NCBI RefSeq assembly: GCF_034932185.1
Contig: NZ_JAYGHW010000039.1
Span: 10,134 to 74,133 of the forward strand
Length of the DNA: 64,000 nt
DNA from: Spirulina sp034932185
GTDB taxonomy: Bacteria > Cyanobacteriota > Cyanobacteriia > Cyanobacteriales > Spirulinaceae
Direction: 5' to 3'
In this document: piece by piece, positions 34,667-43,043 of the stretch
Numbering within the stretch: position 1 is the first letter of the stretch
Layout of the letters: each line of letters begins with the position of its first letter
The notes under the pieces: generated by a model
Told to the model about the DNA's origin: nothing
What the model saw: the letters and a program-made list of their open reading frames with translations, nothing else
Databases searched by the model: none
Program-made: the position numbers and the translations under genes

Positions 34667-36104
34667 TTTCGCCCACATTGAAGCCCAAAACATGGATGCC
34701 TATGATGATCTGATCGTCACGGTATCAGCTAGTGATGGTGTGTTGAGCCTCTTTCTAGCGGTGTGTGATGATGCAGCCTTTCGGGAAGAAATTATTCAGC
34801 GGTACGAGGCAGAGTTGGCTCCCGACATCCCGGCCTATCGGGCTATAATTTCTCAGAATGAGCCAAGTTTATGGAAAGCTTTGGCAACGGTGGTGCAACG
34901 GGAACCTTGTTTACAAGCTGGGGCGAGGGGCGTAATTACGGTGTTGGGGGCGGATTCGTTGTTGCCGTTAATTTTGGGTGATGAATCTCGTTCTCAGCAG
35001 TCGCAGTTTTTGGGGTATCTGCAATGGACACGAGAAAGTTTACGGGAGTTTAAATATCCCATCATCCTGTGGGTTTCATCACGGCTATTGGCAGTGGTGG
35101 GGCAGAAGGCTCCGGATTTTTGGGGCTGGCGCAAGGATGTATTCCGGTTTAAAGCATTGCCGAGGATAGTGCCGGTTAGGGGTACAATGTTCGAGCGTTT
35201 GGATGAGCGGCAATTTAGCCTTGAAGATGATGACGATGAGTTGCCGATTGAGGAATTACTGAAGTTAGTTGAGGAGCGAGAGCACCTGAAAAATGCGAAG
35301 GATGATCCAATCCTTGCCACGCTCTATGTTGGGTTAGGGAAGGCTTATGAGCATCAGTCAGAGCGCAGGGGAGCCGCAGCGTATAAAAGTTCTGTGGCAG
35401 AGGCGATCGCATGGTACAACAAAGCGATACAACTCCAAAAGTTGCAGGATTCTGATCCGGTAGCATTGGCAACAACCCTCAATAACCTGGCAAATTTATA
35501 TCGATTACAAGGGAAATATGGGGAAGCTGAACCCCTCTATCTTGAAGCCTTGTCCATCGCTCGCGCCAGCCTCTCCCCCAACCATCCCAACTTAGCAACC
35601 CACCTCAACAACCTGGCGGAGTTATACGAGTCGCAAGGGAAATATGGGGAAGCCGAACCCCTCTACATTGAAGCCTTGTCCATCGTTCGCGCCAGCATCC
35701 CCCCCAACCATCCCCACTTAGCCACGCACCTTAATAACTTGGCGGGGTTATAGCGATCACAAGGGAAATATGGGGAAGCCGAACCCCTCTTCCTTGAAGC
35801 CTTGGCGATTGATCGCGCCAGCCTCCCCCCCAACCATCCCAGCTTAGGCATGAGTTGTGGGAATTTTGGGCGTTTGAAGTTTGCTCAAGAACTGTATGAA
35901 GAAGCCGAACCACTCTTTTTAGAAGCATTTACCATCTTTTCGGAGAGTCTAGATGAGAGTCATCCATATATCAATACAGCATTAAATGATTGCATCAACT
36001 TCTATCGCACCGCCCTCGCTGCCGGACTGCCCGACATCCGCCTCCGCTCCCACCCCTTGGGTGACGCGATTCGCTCCCGGTTATGGAACCACCTTCGCCA
36101 TTGA
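34653..36104 (+). pseudogene. TPR protein of the ATPase-TPR module, interrupted by an in-frame TAG
   Basis: The frame runs 366 codons to a TAG at 35751-35753 and then continues without a frame change for 117 further codons to 36104. Residues 1 to about 190 form an alpha/beta region that includes FKYPIILWVSSRLLAVVGQK and APDFWGWRKDVFRF, a pattern I associate with N-terminal domains of STAND-like TPR proteins. An acidic EDDDDE follows, then kinesin-light-chain-like 42-residue TPRs (LNNLANLYRLQGKYGEAEPL and repeats). At the TAG the other repeats have TAT or TAC (LANLYRLQ, LAELYESQ), so one base change explains it. The DNA repeats of 126 bases are nearly identical. Without the last repeats a 366-residue product may still be made. 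Confidence 0.8.
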
Positions 36105-36261
36105 AACATTGCCCTGTGAAACCGTGCTAATCCTTCATTATGAACCGCTGCAAACAGCATAAATATTGTCCGACCCGATGCCCTCAAAATCAACCGCGAT
36201 CGCCAGAAAACTGTAAAATTATCCCCACGACATCATTGCCAAACGTGACCCTCAAAACGCC

Positions 36262-36894
36262 ATGGATGAACAACAGCAAAACCAAGCATTCGCCGATCTG
36301 ATCCAAACCTTTTACCACCAAGGCAAAGCGCCCGCCACCTCAACCAATTATTCTTGGCGCAATCCGGCGGGGGAAATTATCATTTCCCGCAGTGGCGTAG
36401 ATAAAGCGAAATTTAGCCCGGAAGATTGGATGAAGGTGGATTTAAACGGGTTGCCTTTGCCGGAATATGCCCATTGCAAACCTTCAGCGGAAACGCTGAT
36501 CCATTGCTTTTTATACGCCCAATTTCCTGATACAAAATGTATTTTGCATAGTCATTCGGTGGCGGCGACGGTGTTGTCGGGGTTGTATTGCCGAGAGGGA
36601 ACAAATCGAGAGCGGGGGGAAATAGTCTTTCAAGACTATGAAGTTATTAAAGGGATTCGTGGCTACCATACCCATGATTGCCAGCTTAGACTCCCCATTG
36701 TGGCGAATAGTCAGGATATGGGGGAACTGTGCGATCGCCTCTCCATTGCATCCTTGCAAAACTTTGGTTTTCTCATTGCCCGCCATGGCCTCTATGCCTG
36801 GGGGGATAGTCTGGGGGAAGCGAAACGCCATTTAGATGTGTGGGAGTTTTTGCTAGAATGTGAACTCGCACTCCTCCAAATCCAGCATCCATGA
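36262..36894 (+). CDS. mtnB: Methylthioribulose-1-phosphate dehydratase MtnB
   Basis: A 210-residue class II aldolase-fold enzyme of the methionine salvage pathway that removes water from methylthioribulose-1-phosphate. Zinc-binding histidines are seen in CILHSHSVAATVLSGLY and the later FLIARHGLYAWGDSLGEAKR. The N-terminal TSTNYSWRNPAGEIIISRSG is typical of MtnB. It overlaps mtnD by 4 bases (ATGA), so both are in one unit. Only mtnB and mtnD are in this window; the other salvage genes would be elsewhere. Confidence 0.92.
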   Translation: MDEQQQNQAFADLIQTFYHQGKAPATSTNYSWRNPAGEIIISRSGVDKAKFSPEDWMKVDLNGLPLPEYAHCKPSAETLIHCFLYAQFPDTKCILHSHSVAATVLSGLYCREGTNRERGEIVFQDYEVIKGIRGYHTHDCQLRLPIVANSQDMGELCDRLSIASLQNFGFLIARHGLYAWGDSLGEAKRHLDVWEFLLECELALLQIQHP

Positions 36895-37412
36895 CCACTG
36901 TTTTTAAAACCGTCAGCCAAGAAACCCTCACCGACCCCGCCCACATCCAAGCCTTCCTCAACAGCCACGGGATTATTTTTGAACAGTGGCCAACCCCCGC
37001 CCATTTAGCCCCCGATGCTGAACCGGCGGCAATCTTGGCCGCCTATGCCGAGCCGGTCAACGCCTACATGGCCACCCACGGCTATCAATCGGTGGATGTG
37101 GTCAATATTCACCCGGCGATCGAAAACTACCCCGCCATTCGGGCCAAATTCCTGGCGGAACATACCCACGCTGAAGATGAAATCCGCTTTTTTGTGGAGG
37201 GGGAGGGCTTATTTTGGTTCAATCTTGAGGGTGAGCCGGTGTTTAATATCCGCTGTTGTGCGGGGGATTTTATTTCCGTTCCCCAAGGGACAAAGCATTG
37301 GTTTGATGCGGGGGAAGTTCCCAACGTCAAAGCGATCCGCATTTTCTCCACCACCGAAGGCTGGACTCCCCTCTATACCGGCTCCGGCATCAGCGAACAA
37401 TATATGTATTGA
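36891..37412 (+). CDS. mtnD: Acireductone dioxygenase MtnD
   Basis: A 173-residue cupin enzyme that oxidises acireductone to the keto acid precursor of methionine (iron form) or an off-pathway product (nickel form). The metal ligands appear as HTHAEDEIRFFVEGEGLFWF (His, His, Glu) and the later histidine in VPQGTKHWFDAG. Length is normal. It is translationally coupled to mtnB. Confidence 0.94.
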   Translation: MTTVFKTVSQETLTDPAHIQAFLNSHGIIFEQWPTPAHLAPDAEPAAILAAYAEPVNAYMATHGYQSVDVVNIHPAIENYPAIRAKFLAEHTHAEDEIRFFVEGEGLFWFNLEGEPVFNIRCCAGDFISVPQGTKHWFDAGEVPNVKAIRIFSTTEGWTPLYTGSGISEQYMY

Positions 37413-37430
37413 TCATTTTTTAAGGTCAAA

Positions 37431-37865
37431 ATGGCAGATCAGTCTGATGAAGACAAGCTCATTCAAGTTCTCCAAGATCATCGTAATTTAAAGTACTGGG
37501 TAATGCAGCAACTTCGCGCTCGAATGATTGAATGTCAAGAAACCTATGGTAACAATTCCAAAGGAGACATTGTGCTTGAGGATAGCAATGATGCTTTAGC
37601 TGTTCAGGACTGGGCCCATGAAATGCATCATTTTTTTAATCCTGATGAACCGCTGACTCAACAGGCTTCAGGCAAGCTATCTGATGCAAGCTATCTCGAA
37701 ATCAAAACGACTTATTTATGTGGTCAAGAGGCTGAATACATTATTACCAAAGGCACTGTTGTCGTTGTGGTGAGCGCTGCTAAAATTTCTCGTCCTAGTC
37801 AAAAAAAGCTAGCGGGTGCGGGAATTAGTTTTGTGGCTAATGTGTCAAGGTCGCAATTTAGATAA
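37431..37865 (+). CDS. Unknown 144-residue protein, gene 1 of an AT-rich pair
   Basis: I recognise no domain. It is rich in charged residues with a mostly helical N-terminus (KLIQVLQDHRNLKYWVMQQL) and a C-terminal beta-type stretch (GTVVVVVSAAKISRPSQKKL). No signal peptide or membrane helix. It starts 18 bases after mtnD and is followed by a second unknown gene after 21 bases. The base composition is more AT-rich than its neighbours, which fits recent acquisition, but this is an impression. Confidence 0.6.
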   Translation: MADQSDEDKLIQVLQDHRNLKYWVMQQLRARMIECQETYGNNSKGDIVLEDSNDALAVQDWAHEMHHFFNPDEPLTQQASGKLSDASYLEIKTTYLCGQEAEYIITKGTVVVVVSAAKISRPSQKKLAGAGISFVANVSRSQFR

Positions 37866-37886
37866 TTGTGTTCTAGGAGGATTAAA

Positions 37887-38252
37887 ATGCTCAGTTTTAA
37901 TTTCTATGGAAAGTCAAATCAAAAAGCACATTCGATTCAATTTTCTGAAGATTTTTATCAGTGGTTAATTGAATCAGATTTTGGTTGGGTTGGGCGTTCT
38001 CGTTTGATGAAAATTATGATTGATGGTGAATGGGAAGAGTTGCCGGTTATTACCTTGGAAAATCCAACGCGGGCAATGTTGGTTACTTATTTGAATGAAA
38101 TGGTTTTGAGGGAGACAGGCAATTTTTTGCAAGATTTGGATGAAAATTTACCCCGCGAGCGACTAGAGCCACGGCACTATCGGATGAAAAAGTTATTAGA
38201 ATTGCTCAGTTGTATGAAAGATGTAGATTGGATGTATTTTCAACGGGTTTAG
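37887..38252 (+). CDS. Unknown 121-residue protein, gene 2 of an AT-rich pair
   Basis: A protein of unknown function (MLSFNFYGKSNQKAHSIQFS), predicted mixed alpha/beta, with no recognised motif. The start is the ATG at 37887, preceded by AGGAGG 7 bases upstream, which is the strongest ribosome binding site in this area. The pair 37431/37887 could be an operon such as toxin-antitoxin, effector-immunity or a regulator with its target, but no known family supports any of these. Its stop overlaps aroE by 4 bases convergently. Confidence 0.6.
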   Translation: MLSFNFYGKSNQKAHSIQFSEDFYQWLIESDFGWVGRSRLMKIMIDGEWEELPVITLENPTRAMLVTYLNEMVLRETGNFLQDLDENLPRERLEPRHYRMKKLLELLSCMKDVDWMYFQRV

Positions 38253-39109
38253 AGCGATTTTAAAAGGGCTTGACGCATGGCCTCGACGGGGGCGGGTTCC
38301 CCTAGCCAGCGGGTGAGGGCGATCGCCCCCTGTTGCACTAACATTTCTGTACCATCGATGGTTAACACCCCCTGGCTTTGGGCCAGTTGTAAAAAGCGAC
38401 TGGGGCGGGGGGTGTAGATCAAGTCGTAGGCGATCGCCCCTGGGGACAACGTTGCCAATAATTCCACCGGAACCGGGGAATCCTCGGTGTGGGGTTCCAT
38501 GCCGATGGGAGTCGTGTTGATGAGTAGCCGGGTTTCGGGGATGAGGCGGGGCAGGGCATCCCAGGTATAAACCTGGAGACGCTCCCCCAAGGCCGTCGTC
38601 TGCCAACTGGCATGGAACCGCGCCACCCGCTCCGCATCCCGCCCCACCACATGAATCTCCCGACAACCCAATTCAGCACAGCCCGCCACCACCGCCCGAC
38701 AGGCTCCCCCATTCCCCAACACCACCGGAGCCACCCCCGACCAATCCCAATCGAGGGCTTGCAAAGGGGCGATAAACCCGGCGGCATCGGTATTCGTGCC
38801 ATGCCAAGCCTGATCGACGCGCCACACCGTATTCACAGCCCCAATTTGCTGGGCAATGGGGGTGATTTCCTGGAGCAAGGGGATAATCGTCTGCTTGTGG
38901 GGAATCGTGACGCTAAACCCCACCACGCCCAGGGCCGCAAGACCTTCCAAACCCGTTGTTAAATCCGCCGGAGCGATGGGGAAAGGGAGATAGACGAAAT
39001 TGCGGTGTAGTTGGGCGATCGCCGCATTGTGCATCGCCGGAGAGCGGGAATGCTCCACGGGATAGCCGATCACACCGAGCAATTGCGTTTTACCGTTAAT
39101 TTTCGTCAT
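38249..39109 (-). CDS. aroE: Shikimate dehydrogenase AroE
   Basis: Reduces 3-dehydroshikimate to shikimate with NADPH in aromatic amino acid synthesis. Family motifs: GVIGYPVEHSRSPAMHNAAI near the start, catalytic lysine in FSVTIPHKQTIIP, GTNTDAAGF and the NADP-binding GNGGACRAVV. About 286 residues. I use the ATG at 39109 (MTKINGKTQLLGVIG), which matches the usual family start; in-frame ATGs at 39133 and 39148 are alternatives. It is divergent from the dehydratase gene at 39173. Confidence 0.93.
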   Translation of the reverse strand: MTKINGKTQLLGVIGYPVEHSRSPAMHNAAIAQLHRNFVYLPFPIAPADLTTGLEGLAALGVVGFSVTIPHKQTIIPLLQEITPIAQQIGAVNTVWRVDQAWHGTNTDAAGFIAPLQALDWDWSGVAPVVLGNGGACRAVVAGCAELGCREIHVVGRDAERVARFHASWQTTALGERLQVYTWDALPRLIPETRLLINTTPIGMEPHTEDSPVPVELLATLSPGAIAYDLIYTPRPSRFLQLAQSQGVLTIDGTEMLVQQGAIALTRWLGEPAPVEAMRQALLKSL

Positions 39110-39172
39110 GGGAGAGGACGGGAACTGTGCCATAATTGGGGTGAGCATTAACCCTACATTGTATCCATCTTC

Positions 39173-40285
39173 ATGACTTCCACCCCTTCATCCCCACAGG
39201 TACGTGGGCCACGCCGCCTTCTCGTTACCGGAGGAGCAGGTTTCATTGGTAGTAACTTCGTTCACCATTGGGCCAAGACCTACCCCCAGGATCGAATTGT
39301 GGTGCTGGATGCCTTGACCTATGCGGGCAACCGGAAGAGTCTTGCAGACCTAGAAGGGAGTGAGAATTTCCGCTTTGTGGAAGGGAATATTGGCGATCGC
39401 CCCCTCCTGGATGAACTGTTAGCCACAGAAGCGATCAACACCGTGGCCCACTTCGCCGCTGAATCCCACGTTGACCGCTCCATCCTCGCCCCCGATGCCT
39501 TCATTCAAACCAATATTGTCGGAACATTCACCCTCCTCGAAGCCTTCCGCCACTATTGGCAACAGGCGGATTTTAGCGAACTCCCCCCTAAAAAATGGGC
39601 CTTTTTGCATATTTCCACTGACGAAGTTTACGGAAGTTTAGGCGATCATGACCCTGCCTTTGCCGAAACCACCCCCTACGCCCCCAACAGCCCCTATTCC
39701 GCCTCAAAAGCCGCCAGCGATCATTTGGTACGCGCCTACTATCACACCTACGGCATCCCCATCCTGATCAGCCATTGCTCCAACAACTACGGCCCCTATC
39801 AATTCCCCGAAAAACTGATCCCCCTCACCTGTATCAATATCCTCATGGGTAAACCCATCCCCGTCTATGGTGATGGCAAACACATCCGGGATTGGCTCTA
39901 TGTGAGGGATCATTGCCGCGCCCTTGATGTGTTAATTCATAAAGGCAACCGTGGCCAACGCTACAACATCGGCGGCAACAATGAAGTGCGCAATATTGAA
40001 TTGGTGCATATTATTTGCCAACTCATGGATGATCTGGCGGTGGATCTGCCCACCAGGCCCGCAAGGGATTTGATTACCTATGTGGACGATCGCCTCGGCC
40101 ATGATCGCCGCTATGCCATCAACGCCCGCAAAATGTCGATCCATTTGGGTTGGAATCCTTCCACTGGCATTGAGGAAGGGTTACGGGAAACGGTGCGCTG
40201 GTATTTAGATCATCGGGACTGGTGGGAACCGCTACTCACGGGGGAATATCACCAGTTCTATCAAAAAATGTACGGTGTCGTCTAA
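39173..40285 (+). CDS. rfbB: dTDP-glucose 4,6-dehydratase
   Basis: A 370-residue short-chain dehydrogenase/reductase that makes dTDP-4-keto-6-deoxyglucose, a precursor of rhamnose and other deoxysugars of cell-surface polysaccharides. The N-terminal NAD motif is VTGGAGFIGSNFVHHWAK. The catalytic YSASKAASDHL (Tyr-x3-Lys) and ISTDEVYGSLGDHD with active-site Asp-Glu are present. Length is normal. No other dTDP-sugar genes are adjacent. Confidence 0.93.
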   Translation: MTSTPSSPQVRGPRRLLVTGGAGFIGSNFVHHWAKTYPQDRIVVLDALTYAGNRKSLADLEGSENFRFVEGNIGDRPLLDELLATEAINTVAHFAAESHVDRSILAPDAFIQTNIVGTFTLLEAFRHYWQQADFSELPPKKWAFLHISTDEVYGSLGDHDPAFAETTPYAPNSPYSASKAASDHLVRAYYHTYGIPILISHCSNNYGPYQFPEKLIPLTCINILMGKPIPVYGDGKHIRDWLYVRDHCRALDVLIHKGNRGQRYNIGGNNEVRNIELVHIICQLMDDLAVDLPTRPARDLITYVDDRLGHDRRYAINARKMSIHLGWNPSTGIEEGLRETVRWYLDHRDWWEPLLTGEYHQFYQKMYGVV

Positions 40286-40312
40286 CTCCGAGGGAAGCCG
40301 TTGCGGATCAAC

Positions 40313-40361
40313 GTAGGGGCGTTGGCGTAAGCCTGCCGGAGGCACAAAAATTTTTCGCCCC
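40313..40361. repeat. GTAGGGGCG ... TTTTTCGCCCC composite repeat
   Basis: GTAGGGGCGTTGGCGTAAGC, then CTGCCGGAGGCAC and AAAAATTTTTCGCCCC. The same modules recur at 26944, 49294 and 55438 in either orientation. Confidence 0.85.
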
Positions 40362-40397
40362 AGACTTCGCGACAAATCTAAAGGGTTTGCCCCCATT

Positions 40398-40430
40398 AAA
40401 AACCCCCATTGTCATCAATGGGGGCTTTTA
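40398..40430 (-). terminator. Terminator after tRNA-Leu
   Basis: CCCCCATTG (40403-40411) pairs with CAATGGGGG (40416-40424) with a 4-base loop. On the minus strand it is followed by TTTTT, 6 bases from the tRNA-Leu 3' end. Confidence 0.8.
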
Positions 40431-40435
40431 ATCAA

Positions 40436-40519
40436 TGCGGAACGCGAGACTTGAACTCGCACAGGAAAACTCCCACTAGAACCTGAATCTAGCGCGTCTA
40501 CCAATTCCGCCAGTTCCGC
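40436..40519 (-). tRNA. tRNA-Leu (CAG)
   Basis: A class II tRNA of 84 bases. Acceptor GCGGAAC pairs with GTTCCGC, discriminator A. Anticodon arm CTAGA TTCAGGT TCTAG gives anticodon CAG, reading CUG. A long variable arm (TGGGAGTTTTCCTG region) and T arm GCGAG TTCAAGT CTCGC are present. No CCA is encoded. Confidence 0.95.
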
Positions 40520-40546
40520 AACTGAACTTGAACGCAATTACCTAAT

Positions 40547-41212
40547 TTACTGAATCTTTTGGCCATTGTCAAGGGGTTTCACGCCAATCATCAGGGCCAT
40601 CTCTAGCCATTTCCAATAACAGTCCACATCCTCAAAGCCAATATCTGTTAACCAAGTGAGTTGGGTGTGGAGGTCGAGGAGTTGATTGGAGGGGTCATCG
40701 GGTTGATCGCCATAGCCGATGGACTCCATGAAATGACGATGGAGGGCGGGGGAAGGGGAGGCAACCTGTTCAAGATTGGCGAAAATGCCCCCCGGTTGGA
40801 GCCGGGCGAAAATTTCCCCGTAGAGACTGCGTTTGCGTTCGTGGCTGAGGTGGTGGATGGCAAAGCTGGAGACGATCGCCTCAAAATTCCCCAAATCCGG
40901 CAAGGGTTGATCCAAATTATGGGCTACCACCGTCACTGTGGGATCCTCCCGGAAGCGATCGCTCGCCTGGGCTAACATCGTCGGCGAAAAATCGAGGGCG
41001 ATGCTTTCCATTGGGGGGCGATCGCCCTTCAACAGCCCCAACAGCCGCCCGTCCCCCGTCCCCAGATCCAACACCCGCCCGACATTTAACGGGATGTGGT
41101 CGAGCAAAACCTGCTCCCCCTCCCGGCGGTGGGGAATGTGATCGGCACGGTTTAAATATTGCCAAGCATGATCTGGCGTAGTCCAGCGATTGATCGCATC
41201 ATCATTAAGCAT
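40547..41212 (-). CDS. Class I SAM-dependent methyltransferase
   Basis: A 221-residue methyltransferase with SAM-binding motif I VLDLGTGDGRLLGLL, then a motif II-type SIALDFSPTMLAQASDRF and IVSSFAIHHLSHERKRSLY. It has the small-molecule type fold; the substrate is unknown. The start is the ATG at 41212 (MLNDDAINRWTTPDHAWQYL); longer frames upstream are less likely. It lies 27 bases from tRNA-Leu and is divergent from the histidine kinase at 41426. Confidence 0.85.
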   Translation of the reverse strand: MLNDDAINRWTTPDHAWQYLNRADHIPHRREGEQVLLDHIPLNVGRVLDLGTGDGRLLGLLKGDRPPMESIALDFSPTMLAQASDRFREDPTVTVVAHNLDQPLPDLGNFEAIVSSFAIHHLSHERKRSLYGEIFARLQPGGIFANLEQVASPSPALHRHFMESIGYGDQPDDPSNQLLDLHTQLTWLTDIGFEDVDCYWKWLEMALMIGVKPLDNGQKIQ

Positions 41213-41425
41213 CACAGATACAATTAAGTTGGTCGTTAAGTTATCCGTAAAATTACGGCGATTAACCATCAATCTACCATATTTGATAACTCTGATTAAA
41301 GAAGAGATTAAGACCTGTTTAAGGATTTTATGATCTTCACTAAACTTGCCAAAAAACTGTATTAATTCTGACGAATGATAAAAAAATCAGGATAGAGTAG
41401 AAGCACAAAAATTCCCCAGTCGGCC

Positions 41426-42784
41426 ATGATCCAGCTTGATCGCCCTAAACCTCCTCGTTCTATGCCATTGTTTTCTCAACCCAGCGCTTCCCCGATGGCG
41501 GCAATTGAAACAAAAACCTTAGCCCTAGATTCAACCCTAGGGGATCTTTCCCTCTATCAGGTGGAAGTTGCCGCCCATCAATTGGTGATGGATGTGGCAA
41601 AATTGTTTGATCAAAATCCCCTCTTTCCGGGGGTCGTTTTAAAGGCAGACTCGGAATTTGTGGGGATGATTTCCCGCCGCCGGTTTTTAGAGCGGATGAG
41701 TCGCCCCTATGCTTTGGAGTTATTTTTAAAGCGGCCGGTGCGATCGCTCTATGAATTCACCCAAGTTCCCTGTGATATTTTCAACGAGACGACGCTGATT
41801 GTTGAAGCGGCTAGACGGTCGTTAGAGCGATCGCCAGAACTCATCTATGAGCCGATCCTCGTCCATGCGGAAGAGCGGGGAACCTACTACCTCGTTGATG
41901 TCCATCAACTGCTCCTCGCTCAATCCCGCATCCATCAACTCACCAGCCAACTCCTCGATCAAACCAGTTATGCCGAACGGATGCAGACGGAAAAAATGGT
42001 CAGCTTAGGGCGCATGGTAGCAGGGGTTGCCCATGAGATTAAAAATCCGGTGAACTCGATTAATGGTAACGTTGAATTTCTCACCGATTACTATACGAAT
42101 CTGCTCGAACTGATTACCTGTTTTGAAGAAGAGGTCAAAAATCCGAGCCAAAAAATCAAAGATTTAAAAGATGAAATCGATTTAGAATTTATCCTCGAAG
42201 ATGCGCCGAAAATCCTCAAAAGCATTCAACTGGGATCGGAACGCTTGGTACATATCGTCACCAGCTTAAGGAACTTTTCCCGCATTGATGATCAGAAAAA
42301 ACAGCTTATTAATGTCCATGAATGCGTTGATGGCACATTGTTAATTCTTGAAAATAAAACCAAGCATGATATTATCATCCAGAAGGACTATGATAATTTG
42401 CCGGAAATTGCCTGTTATTCTGGGCAACTGAGTCAAGTCTTTATGAATTTACTGGCCAATGCTATTGATGCCTTAATGGAAAAGAAAGAGCAAAATCCCG
42501 ATCTGGATTGGCAGCCGGAAATTAAAATTGTCAGCCGCTATCTAGAGCAGTATAAAGCCGGTCAAGGGATTAGTATTAAAATTATTGACAATGGGCCAGG
42601 GATTCCCCTCGAAAATCAACAGAAAATCTTTAATGATTTTTTCACCACGAAACCTGTGGGCAAAGGCACGGGCTTAGGGTTGGCCATTAGTTATCAGGTG
42701 GTGGTGGAAAAGCATCAAGGGGAATTGAAATTGGTTTCTACCCTGGGGGAGGGGACGGCCTTTGAAGTGTTGTTGCCGTTTTAG
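41426..42784 (+). CDS. Sensor histidine kinase with CBS-like input domain
   Basis: A 452-residue kinase. Residues about 40-165 look like a CBS pair (VMDVAKLFDQNPLFPGVVLK then FVGMISRRRFLERMSRPYAL), which can bind adenosyl nucleotides. Then the dimerisation and phosphoacceptor helix with H box MVAGVAHEIKNPVNSINGN, the N box NLLANAIDALME, and the G boxes DNGPGIPL and GKGTGLGLAISYQV. No transmembrane segment, so a cytoplasmic sensor. No response regulator is adjacent, so the partner is elsewhere. A strong terminator follows at 42918. Confidence 0.9.
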   Translation: MIQLDRPKPPRSMPLFSQPSASPMAAIETKTLALDSTLGDLSLYQVEVAAHQLVMDVAKLFDQNPLFPGVVLKADSEFVGMISRRRFLERMSRPYALELFLKRPVRSLYEFTQVPCDIFNETTLIVEAARRSLERSPELIYEPILVHAEERGTYYLVDVHQLLLAQSRIHQLTSQLLDQTSYAERMQTEKMVSLGRMVAGVAHEIKNPVNSINGNVEFLTDYYTNLLELITCFEEEVKNPSQKIKDLKDEIDLEFILEDAPKILKSIQLGSERLVHIVTSLRNFSRIDDQKKQLINVHECVDGTLLILENKTKHDIIIQKDYDNLPEIACYSGQLSQVFMNLLANAIDALMEKKEQNPDLDWQPEIKIVSRYLEQYKAGQGISIKIIDNGPGIPLENQQKIFNDFFTTKPVGKGTGLGLAISYQVVVEKHQGELKLVSTLGEGTAFEVLLPF

Positions 42785-42917
42785 GGAATGGGGAATGGGG
42801 ATTGAGGGGATTGGTTTTTTAGATCTTTTAGATCCTTATAGATTTTCTGGATGGAAGAGAGGACTGAAGTCCCCACGACAAACGCGACGCAGGTTCGTAG
42901 TCACGACTGAAGTCGCT

Positions 42918-42941
42918 ATCCCCCTCTAGAGGGGGATTTTT
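42918..42941 (+). terminator. Terminator downstream of the histidine kinase
   Basis: Perfect 20-base palindrome ATCCCCCTCTAGAGGGGGAT followed by TTTTT. Confidence 0.8.
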
Positions 42942-43043
42942 CGCCATTGGAGGGAGTTGGGGCGGGGCGATCGCCCCCTGTCTTTTCTCCACCCCAAGGG
43001 CAAACCCATAAACAGCCGATGAAGGAGAGCAAGGATTATTATA

